Below, in pieces: positions 11,190 through 20,779 of a stretch of 64,000 bases of DNA. The translations under genes were made by a program, and so were the position numbers. The stretch is from Chrysemys picta bellii (taxonomy: Eukaryota > Chordata > Testudines > Emydidae). Under the pieces are notes generated by a model, which was not told the DNA's origin, made no database searches, and saw only the letters and a list, made by a program, of their open reading frames with translations. The first letter of the stretch is position 1. Each line of letters begins with the position of its first letter. Where the stretch lies: NCBI RefSeq assembly GCF_011386835.1, contig NC_088792.1:39360882-39424881 (forward strand), given 5' to 3'.

Positions 11190-11574
11190 CGTTGCCAGTG
11201 TTGCTGAGCTCGCCACGATGTCCAAACAGGAAATGAGATTCAAACTGGCCAGACAGGAAAAGGAATTCAAATTTTCCCGGGGCTTTTCCTGTGTGGCTGG
11301 TGGCTGGTCAGAGCATCCGAGCTCGGACTGCTGTCCAGAGCGTCAGAGTGGTGCACTGTGGGATAGCTCCCGGAGCTATTAGCGTCGAATTCCATCCACA
11401 CCTACCCTAATTCGACATGGCCATGTCGAATTTAGCGCTACTCCCCTCATCGGGAGAAATCGATTTAAAGAAACCTCTATGTCGAAATAAATAGCTTCGT
11501 TGTGTGGACGGGTGCAGGGTTAATTCGAGTTAACGCTGGTAAATTCGACATAACCTCCTAGTGTAGACCAGGCC

Positions 11575-12600
11575 TTAATCACCTCTCTGAGATGCTTGAT
11601 CATCCAGCTTGGTCTACAATTCCTGCCTATGAATTGTTTACTCTTTCTTGGGATGCAGGCTTCTGATAGTTTCTGCAACTTTGACTTGAAGTAATTTCAG
11701 GCCTCCTCCGCCTTTAGAGCCACAAGTTCTTCAGTCCAATCCACTTCCATAACTAATTTCCTTAATTTTTTAAAGTTAGCCCTTTTGAAAGCAAAAACCT
11801 TAGTCAGATCTATTTTTGTTTATCCTTCCATTTGATTTAAACTGAATTAGCTCATGATCGCTTGAACCAAGGTTGTCCCCTACAACCATTTCTTCTATGA
11901 CGTCCTCACTACTCACCAAAACCAAATCTAAAATGGCATCCCCTCTTGTTGGTTCAACAGCTACTTGGTGAAGGAATCCATCAGCTATCGCATCCAGGAA
12001 AATCTGAGCCCTGTTATTATTACTAGCACTTGTCCTCCAGTCTATATCTGGGAAGTTAGTCTCCCATGATCACACAATTGCCATTAGTATTTACTTCATT
12101 GAAAACATTAAAGAGGTCTCTATCCATATCCAAATCAGATCCTGGTGTTCTGTAGCACACCCCAAGCACTATCCCAGGGGAGGCTCTAGTAGCTTTCTTC
12201 CCCAATGTGATTTTTGCCCAGACAGACTCCGTCTTATCCATTCCATCCCTTCTTATTTCTTTACAGTCTACCTCATCATTGATATACATTGCTACTCCAC
12301 CACCTTAGTTTTTATTTCTATCTTTCCTAAACAGCACATACCCTTCAATACCTGTACTCCAGTCATGACTACTATTACACCATGTTTCTGTTATCCCTAT
12401 AATATCTGGTTTCACTTCCTGCACCAGTAACTCTAGTTCCTCCATTTTGTTACCCAGGCTCCTCGCATTGGTGTACAAACATCTTAATTTTTGCTGTTTG
12501 GCATCGCTCACATTCTTTACCTGATTAGGCCCAGACATTCTACCGCCAGTATCCCCTATTAGACTGTATTACAGATTATTGTTATTACCTTCACTTTTTT
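11575..12600 (-). mobile_element. CR1 LINE, 5' part (endonuclease region)
   Basis: This is the other half of the CR1 interrupted by the Harbinger. Minus frames at 12305-12538 (KLRCLYTNARSLGNKMEELE, DIIGITETWC) and 12056-12289 (GIVLGVCYRTPGSDLDMD, NCVIMGD) are the N-terminal blocks of an apurinic/apyrimidinic-type endonuclease: the NARS motif, the catalytic ITETW and the IxGDFN-type block. Frames are broken between the two. No ORF1 is seen, so the copy is 5'-truncated near 12600. Confidence 0.88.
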
Positions 12601-13690
12601 GATGAGATTGAAACATTTCTTTATCATTAGAGTAAAGCTGCCAAAATATATTTACCACAGATTTAGAGGTAAATATCATTCTTCTGGAGCCAGCCTCAGG
12701 TTTTGGAGAGGTTTTTTGCTGAAAGGCAGGCTATGGCTTCCCATGAGTTTGTCAGAAAGAGAAGTCTAAAAGCTCTTCAAAGCTAGACCTTAAGCTCTAA
12801 TAGAAATTAATTGTGCAGAGATGGTTTGTATATTTACAAATGATTGGATTTGAATCCAATCCTTCCCATCTAGTATTGCCAATTGCAGTTCACTTTTTAA
12901 TATCACCTGTTTTGAGTTCCATATAAAACATATATTAATATAACTTTAACTTAAAATTGACAAAATGAAAGAAATAAAATGCAGTTCTCCTTCACTGTTC
13001 CCCAGGCTACAGGTAGAATATTTGCATAGTTCTGTGCCACATTGGTGGCTGGCTATTAGCACAGAGTGCACTTTTGGTATAGTTTGTGTAACTAATATCA
13101 ACAATAATATCATAGCTCTGTGTTGTATTCATAGTATAAAGTGGTGAGTTAAGGACTGGCTTGAACTGCAATTTCCTTCCTTTTGCCTGTTTCTTTTTTT
13201 TAGTGGTGCTAGCACTAAAAGCTACTTGACAGATAGCAACTAGTTAGAGAAACATCAGCTTCAGTACTTTAAGTCAAGTGTCAGCAATTACAAACCTAGG
13301 TTATAATGGAAATGATAGATGGCTCTTAACTACAGTGTTATTAGAAAAAAGCACTATAATAGCCTGAGAAGCACAATAGAACTCCTATTTCACAAACTAA
13401 TTGGGGTTCAATGATTTCATAAAATCAAAATGTTCATAAAATTAAACATCTCAAAATTGCAGTAGGTGTGATGCATAAGTTGCAGTATGGAGCACTTCAT
13501 TGCTTTCTTTTTGTCCTTCGAATAAATGTACTTCAAGCATCAGAATGTGAGTGGTTGTCTATCTGTTCTTCGGATACATCACTTTTATGATGTGGTTTAG
13601 TCATTTTTTTTTCTCCCACTGAGAAAAATGGTTTGTATAACTGGTTGTTCATAAAATTGGGGTTCGTAAAATTGAGATTCCACTAGTATG
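12600..13690. other. Intergenic DNA, no gene recognised
   Basis: AT-rich unique-looking sequence between the CR1 and a MIR-like fragment. I see no exon, RNA gene or defined repeat. Confidence 0.4.
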
Positions 13691-13694
13691 CTCT

Positions 13695-13790
13695 TGTTGT
13701 TAAAGGCGCAGGGCAAGGAGACAAGAGATCTGGGTTCTGATCCTGGTTCTCCACAAGCTTCCTGTCTGATCTTGGACAAGTCACTTTACT
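13695..13790 (+). mobile_element. MIR-type SINE fragment
   Basis: CAAGAGATCTGGGTTCTGATCCTGGTTCT followed by TCTTGGACAAGTCACTTTAC matches the box B and conserved core of MIR/CORE-SINEs. It abuts the left end of the DIRS element and was probably cut by that insertion. Confidence 0.7.
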
Positions 13791-14144
13791 TTTTCTTCAC
13801 ATGCTTGCTCATGTCAGTTCCATTCTAGGTGTGTGTGTGTGCATGCCCACGTGCACAGTTGTTGGAATTTTTTGCTTAGTGGTATCCGTAGGGCTGGCTG
13901 TGGCGCCCTCTGGAGTGCCGCGCGCATGCACCACTATATGAGGCGCCACCGGCCCTACGCCCTCTCAGTTCCTTCTTACTGCCAATGATGGTTGGTCAGA
14001 GCACCTTCCTCTTGCCTCCCAAGTGGATAGAAGTTTTTCCTAGTACCTACTTGTCTTCCCTTTGTATATTGTTGTTTACGGTAGTTAGTTAGTAATTAGG
14101 TGTTAGATTGTAAGAGTTAGTAAGTTAGAGTCATTGCAGGGACT

Positions 14145-15710
14145 TTGCCCCAGGGTGGGGCATGCCCGGGTCTCTGGGTTTCAAGGCCTGCTCAGCCTGT
14201 AAAGGCCTATGCTGTTAGCAACCCCTATAGCAGCTGCCTAAAGTGCTTGAGAGAGTCACACATGAAGGACAAGTGTCAAATTTGTAAGAACTTTCAACCC
14301 AGAACTCAAAGGGAGCAGGACATTCACTTACGGGGCCCTCCTCATAGAGGCTGTACTTTGCCCGGTGTCAGAGCCTGCCTGCTCTGACGTCACGCCTAGT
14401 ACCTTGGCGTCAGTGAGGAGTGCACTGTCAGTATTGTTCTCTGTCTGGCAATACTCTCCTTCACCAGTGCGCAAGAAGCACCTGAAAAAGCAAGGCTCCC
14501 CAGCACAAAGCAAGGAAGGTCGGGGACATTGGGCAAAGGACCCAGTTTGGGCTGCCTGCCGACTCCAGAGCCTCACAGGGGGTATCTCTCCACTTGGACC
14601 CCAGGTCCTCCAGGGATTCGCCTCTGACTCCTGGGAGCGGTAGGGGACCTAGGCACCTGGTACTGCCTTTGACGTCTGAAGCGGCTAAGGACCAACCTCG
14701 CCTGTGCTGCGGATGGCATTGGATGTGGCTAAGGCTCCCCTCTCTAAGGGCAAGCCAGTCATGAGACCACCTCAGAGGGCAGTTGAATACAGTCGGTCTC
14801 TGGAGCAGAGGCAGTGTGCCCCGACTCCATGACCAAGATCCCCGACTCCATGACCGAGGACTCGGAGATGGCCTAAGTTGCCAGCACCAAGATCCCAGTC
14901 TCCACCAGTGTGACGCAGATCGCCCACGGTGAGGCATTGGTCTCCATATGCCCAGCACTGATCATCCTCCCGCCATCTGACGCCCTAGTGTCTGTCTGTG
15001 CATTGTTCCCTGCCGGTACAGGTCCATTCACCTTCGTGGCACCGGTCCTCAGAGAGGCATCGTTCACCTTATTCAAGACACCGCTCCCCCGCGCATAGGG
15101 TCAGCCACCAAATGCAGGTGTCCACAGCCCCGCCTTGGTCACTGGAAGGGGACTTGTTCAGATCAGAGTGGGACTTTAGCTCCTTGCCGAGGCAGCACTG
15201 ATCCCTGTGGGCTCCGGAAAGCATCATGGCTCTCACAGTGCCGACATGGCAGCAGAGCCAGTGGCCAGCCCAATGGCCCTATTGGAACACGTGGGGCATG
15301 CCGGTGATGCCAATGCCCTTATCGCACCAGTCCTCCCTTCTTGCTTTGGAGAAGCAGCCCCCTGCACCGACGGTACTGGGCTGAGTACATGTTGCAATAT
15401 TGGAGGCCCAGGAGCAGGTGCTCACTGCAAGGACTTGGGCCAGGAGTTTACTGACATCTTGGAGGAATGTACCACAGTGGCCTGGAACTCCCTCCAGATG
15501 GCCTGGGATGCTGACAATTCGGTGGCCGGGGTCATCATCTTGGCCGTAGTTATGAGGCGCAGTTCCTGGCTGCAATCCTTCATCCAGGACCTTCCCTTTG
15601 ACAGAGGAGACAGATGCGAGGCTGCATGGACTCAAGGACAGTCGAGCCACCTTCTGCTCGCTAGGCCTGCATATGCCACAAACAGCGAAGAAACAGTTCA
15701 GACCTCCTAG
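14145..15710 (+). pseudogene. DIRS gag-like region with CCHC zinc knuckle
   Basis: Near 14220-14300 the frame reads SSCLKCLRESHMKDKCQIC, containing CX2CX4HX4C, a retroelement nucleocapsid zinc knuckle; FQPRTQREQD follows. Downstream to about 15710 the frames are broken but stay GC-rich and coding-like (for example 15207-15710, ADMAAEPVASPMALLEHV). The protein would package element RNA. Stops and shifts make it non-functional. Confidence 0.7.
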
Positions 15711-16047
15711 GCCTTGGCCTCCTCAGCAGGGCTCCTCTAGGAGAAGGGACAGAGACAGAAGATTCAGTCTCCCTCACCCTCCACTTCCCGTTCGCCCACT
15801 CATCCTGGCCCAGCGAAACACCAGCAGGGCCAGAAGCACTCATTTTGAGGGTGCGCTTGTGAGGACGCCCCAGTCAGTTCTCAGAGTCCATCTTCCTACT
15901 CCTTCCTTAACCGCCTGTGTCCCTTCCGGTCAGCATGGTCGCGAGTAACCTCGGACTATTGGATGCTCAGCATTATATCTTTGGGATACACCCTGCAATT
16001 CTCATTTTGGATCACCGACTGCATCAAGTTTATATGAACAGGAGAAA

Positions 16048-16239
16048 ATGCCACCTCTGACAATGATAACCGCTCATTCAATCAAGGCGCAAGCTTCATC
16101 AGCAGCCTTCCTTGTCCAGGTGCCAGTTCAAGATATCTGCAGGGCCACAACCTCGTTGTCCATCCACATGTTCACATCCTTTTATGCGCTTACTCAGCAG
16201 GCCCGGGACGCTGCTGGCTTGGTACTGCAAGCCACATGA
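16048..16239 (+). pseudogene. DIRS tyrosine recombinase, C-terminal fragment
   Basis: The frame reads MITAHSIKAQASSAAFLVQ, then VQDICRATTSLSIHMFTSFY. This matches the C-terminal box of DIRS tyrosine recombinases (H-x-x-R ... ICRAATW.S..TF..FY with the nucleophilic tyrosine). The second box residue is lysine here (HSIK), not the usual arginine, and the conserved W-x-S is altered. The enzyme would integrate a circular cDNA without target duplication. The upstream catalytic arginine region is deleted. Confidence 0.75.
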
Positions 16240-16850
16240 CCGTGAACTCCAAGCCGACCTCGAGGGAGACTGCTTGTGAGTCACCTAGAATGGAATCAAT
16301 ATGAGCAAGCACTCAAAGAAGAAAAAATGGTTGCTACCTTTCATAACTGTTGTTCTTCAAGACGTGTTGCTCATGTCCATTCCATTACCCATCCTGCTAC
16401 TCCTCTGTTGGAGTTGCTAGAAAAAAGGAACTGAGAATGCATAGGGCCAGCGGCACCTTATATACCAGCGCATGAGCACGGCACTCCAGAGGACGCCATG
16501 ACTGGCCTACAGATAAGGCAAAAAAGTCCGACAACTGTGCACGTGAGTGCGCACACGTCTGGAATGGAATGAACATGAACAACACCTCTCGAAGAACAAC
16601 AGTTATGAAAGGTAGGTAACAGTTTTTTCTTTGTTTTTGCTTCTCCATCTGTAAAATAGCATTTATGTTTATGTAGAGTGAGGCAAATTCAACAGGCCAG
16701 GTATTTAACCTGGTTTAAGTCCCCTATATATTGCTCCAGTGACTCAAGATTTAAAGCTGCATGCTCTCATTGTAATGCCAGCTGCTCCCCAAGCCCCTGA
16801 CCATAGGGTGCTTGTCAAGATGATACTGGGCCATGGGATAGTCTCTAGGG

Positions 16851-17171
16851 CAGGGGTGAGCAAACTTTTTGGCCCGAGGGCCACATCTGGGTATGGAAAT
16901 TGTATGGTGGGCCATGAATGCTCATGGTTCCCGGCCAATGGGAGCTGCAGGGGCAGCGCTTGGGGCGGGGCAACTTGTGGAACCCCGTGGCTGCCCCTAT
17001 GCGTAGGAGCTGGAGGGGGAACATGCCACTGCTTTTGGGAGCCACGCAGAGCCACAACATGTGCGGAACAGGGCAAGCCCTGGACCCCGCTCCCCGCTGG
17101 AAGCTCAAGGGCCAGATTAAAACATCTGAAGGGCTGGATGCAGCCCCAGGGCCATAGTTTGCCCACCCCTG
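16851..17171. mobile_element. hAT MITE, 321 bp, perfect 8-bp TSD
   Basis: Starts CAGGGGTGAGCAAACTTTTTGG and ends TAGTTTGCCCACCCCTG, inverted termini of about 17 bp. CTCTAGGG is repeated exactly on both sides (16843-16850 and 17172-17179). The interior is GC-rich and non-coding despite open frames on both strands. Confidence 0.92.
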
Positions 17172-17179
17172 CTCTAGGG

Positions 17180-18020
17180 GAATATTTCAGCCAGCATAAG
17201 TTAGAACAACCATGTGACCACTTTAACTTGTGCCTGTGGCCAGTTTAGCCCACAGCCACCCCAAGATTGGTCAAGGAGAGGAGTAATAGTGACTTGGAGA
17301 CACCCTTTTCTTCCTCCCCAAGTGAGGATCCAGCCGAATATTATTAAAGGTCTTTGAAGTCTTATACAGAAGACTATGTGCAAGTGCAAAGTGTTGACTA
17401 TTATTTAACGTTATCGCTAGCAACAAAAAAATCCGTCTCAAGAGTGATATTTGTGGATGCTTTAGGGTGCATCGCACTTCATATTTTTTCTGCCCCCCAG
17501 CAAATTTGAGAGTTTATTGAATCAGCTTTCCATGGCCTAAAGAGCTGCAATTTGGTATTCTTTTAGGTAAGTGGAACTTGGTTATTTTATTTTTTGGAGC
17601 ATTAATCTATTTATGATAATTACCATGTTTTATATATTAAGTATTAACAATGGGAAATGTGTTTTTCCTCTGAGTACAATGCAAAAAACTACTTATAAAT
17701 ATGAGTGCTACAGTGGTGAAAGGAATGCTCTGAGTCCCAGTTATCTAGTTTAAATATAAGTACAAATCCCACTGAATTCATTGGGAATTACTTGCATACA
17801 ACAGTATGAGATAATCTGGTCCTAGGAATTTATATAAACCAGTCCCCAAAAAGTTATATTGAAGTAAATTGCCATTCCAGTGTCCAGCATTGTTTTGAAA
17901 AAGGAATAATTAAAAGCTTTAAAAGCACTTTTTGAGACATGCTAATGTATAAGTAAATTATATTTTTGATAAAGTAGAATGGATTTATGTAATTTTCATT
18001 TTTGTAAATGATGCAACAAA
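17180..18020. other. Intergenic DNA, no gene recognised
   Basis: AT-rich sequence with no supported gene or defined repeat. Confidence 0.4.
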
Positions 18021-18027
18021 ATCATGG

Positions 18028-18540
18028 GCAGTGAGTGGAGCCCCCATTTGGGGAGACTCCGCCCCTTCCATGCCCCCCCCCCCCCCCCCCAGCAGCCAGA
18101 ACCCTATAGCTCCTGGCCCACCACAGCTGGAACCCTGAGGACCCCCGCCCAGAGGAGCCCTGAGCGTCCCACCCTTGGCCGGAGGAGTCCCAGGCCAACT
18201 GAAGCCCCGAGGGCCCCACCCCACCTGCCCAAAGGAGCCCTGGACCTGCCGCAGCCACACCTCTCCTCGCCAGACCCCAAGCCACTGCAGGGAAAAGCCT
18301 CTCACTCTCCTCCAAAGAAGCTTTTCATATGCCCTATGCAGGTTCCTGGGCGGCTGAGGAGGTGGTATCTGCTACTCAGCATCCTGGGTTAATCAGTAAT
18401 CTCCCTGGAGTATGGGCAGGGGGCATAATAAATCAAAAACTTCCCCCGCAAACCCCGCAACTGGGGATCTGGTGGCTGTGGCAGCACCAGAGGAGGCAGA
18501 GCCTCCCCTCGCCTCTTATACCCACTGCCCATCAGCAAAA
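18028..18540. repeat. C-rich low-complexity / unclassified repeat
   Basis: Begins AGTGAGTGGAGCCCCCATTTG, has a pure C run at about 18076-18090, then proline-codon-like CCCAGxxxAGCCC phrases. Composition differs sharply from the AT-rich flanks. Frames open on both strands through it are explained by composition. No termini found. Confidence 0.45.
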
Positions 18541-18647
18541 TTAAATCAATTTAGAAAAAAATCCCACTTTTTTTGTAATTTTATCACTGTAAATTATTGT
18601 GGACCATGCATAACTAGTTCTTCGAAAGTATTACCATGTTTAATCTA

Positions 18648-18900
18648 TGTTTGCAGTGTTGTTGTAGCCATGTTGGTTCCAGGATATTAGAAAGACAAGG
18701 TGGGTGAGGTAATATCTTTTATTGGACCAACTTCTGTTGGTGAAAGAGATGAGCTTTCAAGCTACAAAGAGCTGTTAGTCCAGACCTGAAGAAGAGCTCC
18801 ATGTTGCTTGAAAGCTGGTCTCTTTCACCAACAGAAGTTGGTCCAATAAAAGATATTACCTTACTAACATCCTGGGACCAAACCAGCTAGAATAACATTG
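18648..18900. repeat. Fold-back terminal repeat of the PLE, family C
   Basis: The left arm contains GTAGCCATGTTGGTTCCAGG, AGGTAATATCTTTTATTGG and ACCAACTTCTGTTGGTGAAA; the right arm (about 18788-18880) is its reverse complement. A hammerhead-like core lies in the right arm (18786-18813). The same sequence occurs alone at 24866-25074 and 50452-50605, so it mobilises independently of the coding body. Confidence 0.8.
18786..18818 (+). ncRNA. Hammerhead-ribozyme-like core (family C)
   Basis: CTGAAGA (18786-18792), a weak stem II GAGC/GCTT (18794-18797 with 18806-18809, one G-U pair) and GAAA (18810-18813), followed by a short stem III region. Core bases match CUGANGA...GAAA. No stem I can be formed from the local flanks, so activity is doubtful. 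Confidence 0.4.
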
Positions 18901-19300
18901 CAAACAACGTATTCTAAGGTGCCCTTCAAGGTGAAGTGGGCCATTAACATTGTTATAGTCATAGGATATAAAAGGGACGTGTGTGGATTACAGATTTTTG
19001 TAATAAGCCATAAATCAGTGTCTTTATTAAGACCATCTAGAAAATATATTAATTTAAGCTCCCACACTTATCTTTTGAAGGTGTTGTGCAGGTTTCATTT
19101 GAGGATGAGAACTGAGAGGTCAAATATGGAATGATTGTTTTGTGAAAAGTGTTCACCCACAGGTGATGTGGTGTTTTTCTTTTTTCATTTTTCTTTACAA
19201 GTTCAGTGATTGACTGGTTTCACCCACATAGTTATTGGGGCATTTAGTGCACTGTATGAGGTACATCACATGTGATAGGCATGTGTAGGACCTTTGGATC
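18864..19300 (-). pseudogene. PLE GIY-YIG endonuclease remnant
   Basis: Reverse-strand reading of 19300-19200 gives VMYLIQCTKCPNNYVGETSQ, a Penelope-type GIY-YIG block with the CxxC preceding YVGET. After a stop and shift, SQNNHSIFDLSVLILK and VWELKLIYFLDGLNKDTDLW follow, the C-terminal blocks of the same domain. The nuclease would nick target DNA to prime reverse transcription. Stops make it inactive. Confidence 0.85.
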
Positions 19301-19399
19301 TTGAAAGGTGTGTTGTGGGGGTATTAATCATTGTAGCAGAGGAGATATGTCTGCAGGTTTTGCATCTGTTATGGCAGGGTCTGTTGCTGCTTTGAGTTG

Positions 19400-19496
19400 A
19401 GTTGACTTGCATCTGAAGAAGTGAGGTTCTTACCCACGAAAGCTTATGCTCCCAGTACTTCTGTTAGTCTCAAAGGTGCCACAGGACCCTCTGTTG
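19400..19496 (+). mobile_element. 97-bp hammerhead-bearing fragment inserted in the PLE
   Basis: Flanked by GCTTTGAGTTG at 19389-19399 and 19496-19506, an 11-bp direct repeat. The insert contains CTGAAGA (19413-19419), an imperfect hairpin, GAAA (19438-19441), stem III AGC/GCT and then CTTCTGTTAGTCTCAAAGGTGCCACAGG. The latter half is related to the arms of families A and B. It lies within the RT-to-endonuclease region of the PLE in the opposite orientation. Part of the direct repeat could be microhomology, since related copies contain TGTTGCTTT at this place. Confidence 0.6.
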
Positions 19497-20289
19497 CTTT
19501 GAGTTGGGGGTCCTGGGCTATAGGGAGCTTGCTTCTGATGATCAACTGGGTGAGGTTGGGGGGTTGTTTGAAGGCCAGAAGAGGGGTTCAGGAAATAGTT
19601 CTTTCAGGAAGTATGGGTTGTAATTGTTTCATGACATGCCTTATGGGTTCCATTGTAGGAGTGGTAGGTGCCAACTTGAGTTTTGTGGTCAGAGGGTGTT
19701 TTTTTTCCCTATGTTGAAGCAGGTTTTCTCAGAGTATTTGGGTGGCCCATTCCATGAGGTGGTCTGCTTCTCTTGTGGAGCATCTTTGGTGAAAGTGGTT
19801 TTAAGTGTTTTAAGGTGTGTATCCCGAACTTTCTCGTCAGAGCATATTCTGTGGTATCTGAGGTCCTGGCCGTAGATAACAGATTTCTTGGTGTGTTTGA
19901 GGTGATTACTGGTAAGTGTGGTGATCCGTGGATTTTTTTGTATATAGTCATTTGTAGGGTTCCATTGTTGAAGATGGTATGAGAATGTTCTAGAGAGTGT
20001 TTGATGGCTGGGTGGTGGTTATTGAAGTTGCGGTGGAAATCTATGAGGGAGTTTAAATCGTCTGCTCATAGGATGAAAATATCATTGATGAATCTCATGT
20101 ATATTATTGGTTTCATGGTGTATTTGTCCAGAGATTCTTCCTCAATGTGGCCCATGAGGAGGTTGCCATATTGGGGAGCCATGCTAGTACCCAGGGCTGT
20201 TCCCAGGGTTTGGACAAAGTGTTTTTTGTTGAGTGTAAAATTGTAATGGGTGAGGATGAAGTGGGTGAGTTTGGCAATGTGTTAACACA

Positions 20290-20770
20290 TTTAAAAGTGC
20301 CTTCATCAAACAAGGAAACTCCAACCAGAGTAGTAGATCACATAATGGAACAGGCCACCCAAATTCACATTAAGGATGTCATCAAATCCTTCCCCAACAA
20401 CTCTAAGAGAAACTCTACACCTCATCCCCGATAAATCTATCACAGGGACCTTCTGCATGCTTCCCAAGATACACAAACACGGGAACCCAGGCAGATCCAG
20501 CATATCTGCCCATGGCACTCTTACTGAAGGAATATCAGGACTCATAGAAAACATGCTCAACCCACTTACCACGCAAAGGGCCACCTTCTTTCAGAAACTC
20601 CACAGCATTAACAACCTCCTTCAGAACACCATCCTTGCCTCCATGGATGTCCCCTCTACACACCGACATCCCTCACAACAGTGGTATTGCTGCCTGCCTC
20701 AAATATCTACAAGACAATCGACCACACTCAGATATCCATCCCAAGCATATTGCCAAACTCATTTTTAATT
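20290..20770 (+). pseudogene. PLE reverse transcriptase, inverted N-terminal half
   Basis: Frames give VVDHIMEQATQIHIKDVIK, then TGTFCMLPKIHKHGNPG and LTEGISGLIENMLNPL, and out of frame ASMDVPS and HPKHIAKLIF. LPKIHKPGNPGRP and TEGIS are diagnostic of Penelope-type RT. Two frames alternate, so indels have broken it. It is the 5' half of the element described at 18648-20770. Confidence 0.85.
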
Positions 20771-20779
20771 GTTTTTGCT

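Larger units (their letters stand above)
6872..11574. mobile_element. PIF/Harbinger DNA transposon, 4.7 kb, nested in CR1
   Basis: The termini GGGTATGTCTACACTA (left) and the reverse complement of the right end, GGCCTGGTCTACACTA, are inverted repeats. TTA stands on both sides (6869-6871 and 11575-11577), the expected 3-bp Harbinger target duplication. Subterminal sequence at both ends is rich in TTCGA / TCGAA. It carries a DDE transposase gene (+) and a SANT/Myb-like accessory gene (-) in convergent arrangement. Both genes have stops and frameshifts, so it is an inactive copy that still has both termini. Confidence 0.92.
13791..16625 (+). mobile_element. DIRS-type tyrosine-recombinase retrotransposon, internally deleted
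   Basis: The left end (about 13791-14000) is the reverse complement of the right end (about 16430-16625). Shared phrases are GTGCACAGTTGT, GGCGCCCTCTGGAGTGCCG / GGCGTCCTCTGGAGTGCCG and CTCAGTTCCTT. Inverted termini with no target duplication are a DIRS hallmark. Close to the right end, 16330-16375 (CTTTCATAACTGTTGTTCTTC) pairs with 16585-16612, forming a terminal hairpin. Inside are a gag-like region with a CCHC knuckle, a tiny RT remnant near 15960-16010 and the end of a tyrosine recombinase. Most of the RT/RNase H region is gone; a full DIRS would be about 5 to 6 kb. Confidence 0.82.
18648..20770 (-). mobile_element. Penelope-like retroelement with twin-priming-type inversion
   Basis: On the minus strand, from 20283 down, come an RT palm (THFILTHYNFTLNKKHFVQT, GTALGTSMAPQYGNLLMGH), then GIY-YIG endonuclease blocks and a terminal fold-back (18648-18900). 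The RT fingers region instead lies on the + strand at 20290-20770 (GTFCMLPKIHKHGNPGR, GTLTEGISGLIENMLNPL). The + segment ends at HPKHIAKLIF, which should directly precede THFILT. The 5' half is therefore inverted with its breakpoint at the outer edge, as twin priming produces. A 97-bp fragment is nested at 19400-19496. Multiple stops make the copy dead. Confidence 0.88.

Noticed and set aside
15207..15710. 167-codon + frame as a host gene
   Set aside because: Lies between the DIRS zinc knuckle and recombinase remnants and is part of that element's gag-like region.
16739..17248. 169-codon + frame and 140-codon - frame
   Set aside because: Both run through the 321-bp hAT MITE and its flanks and have no domain.
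18022..18392. Proline-rich + frame and glycine/tryptophan-rich - frames
   Set aside because: The same C-rich block is open in both directions and has no splice or domain support.
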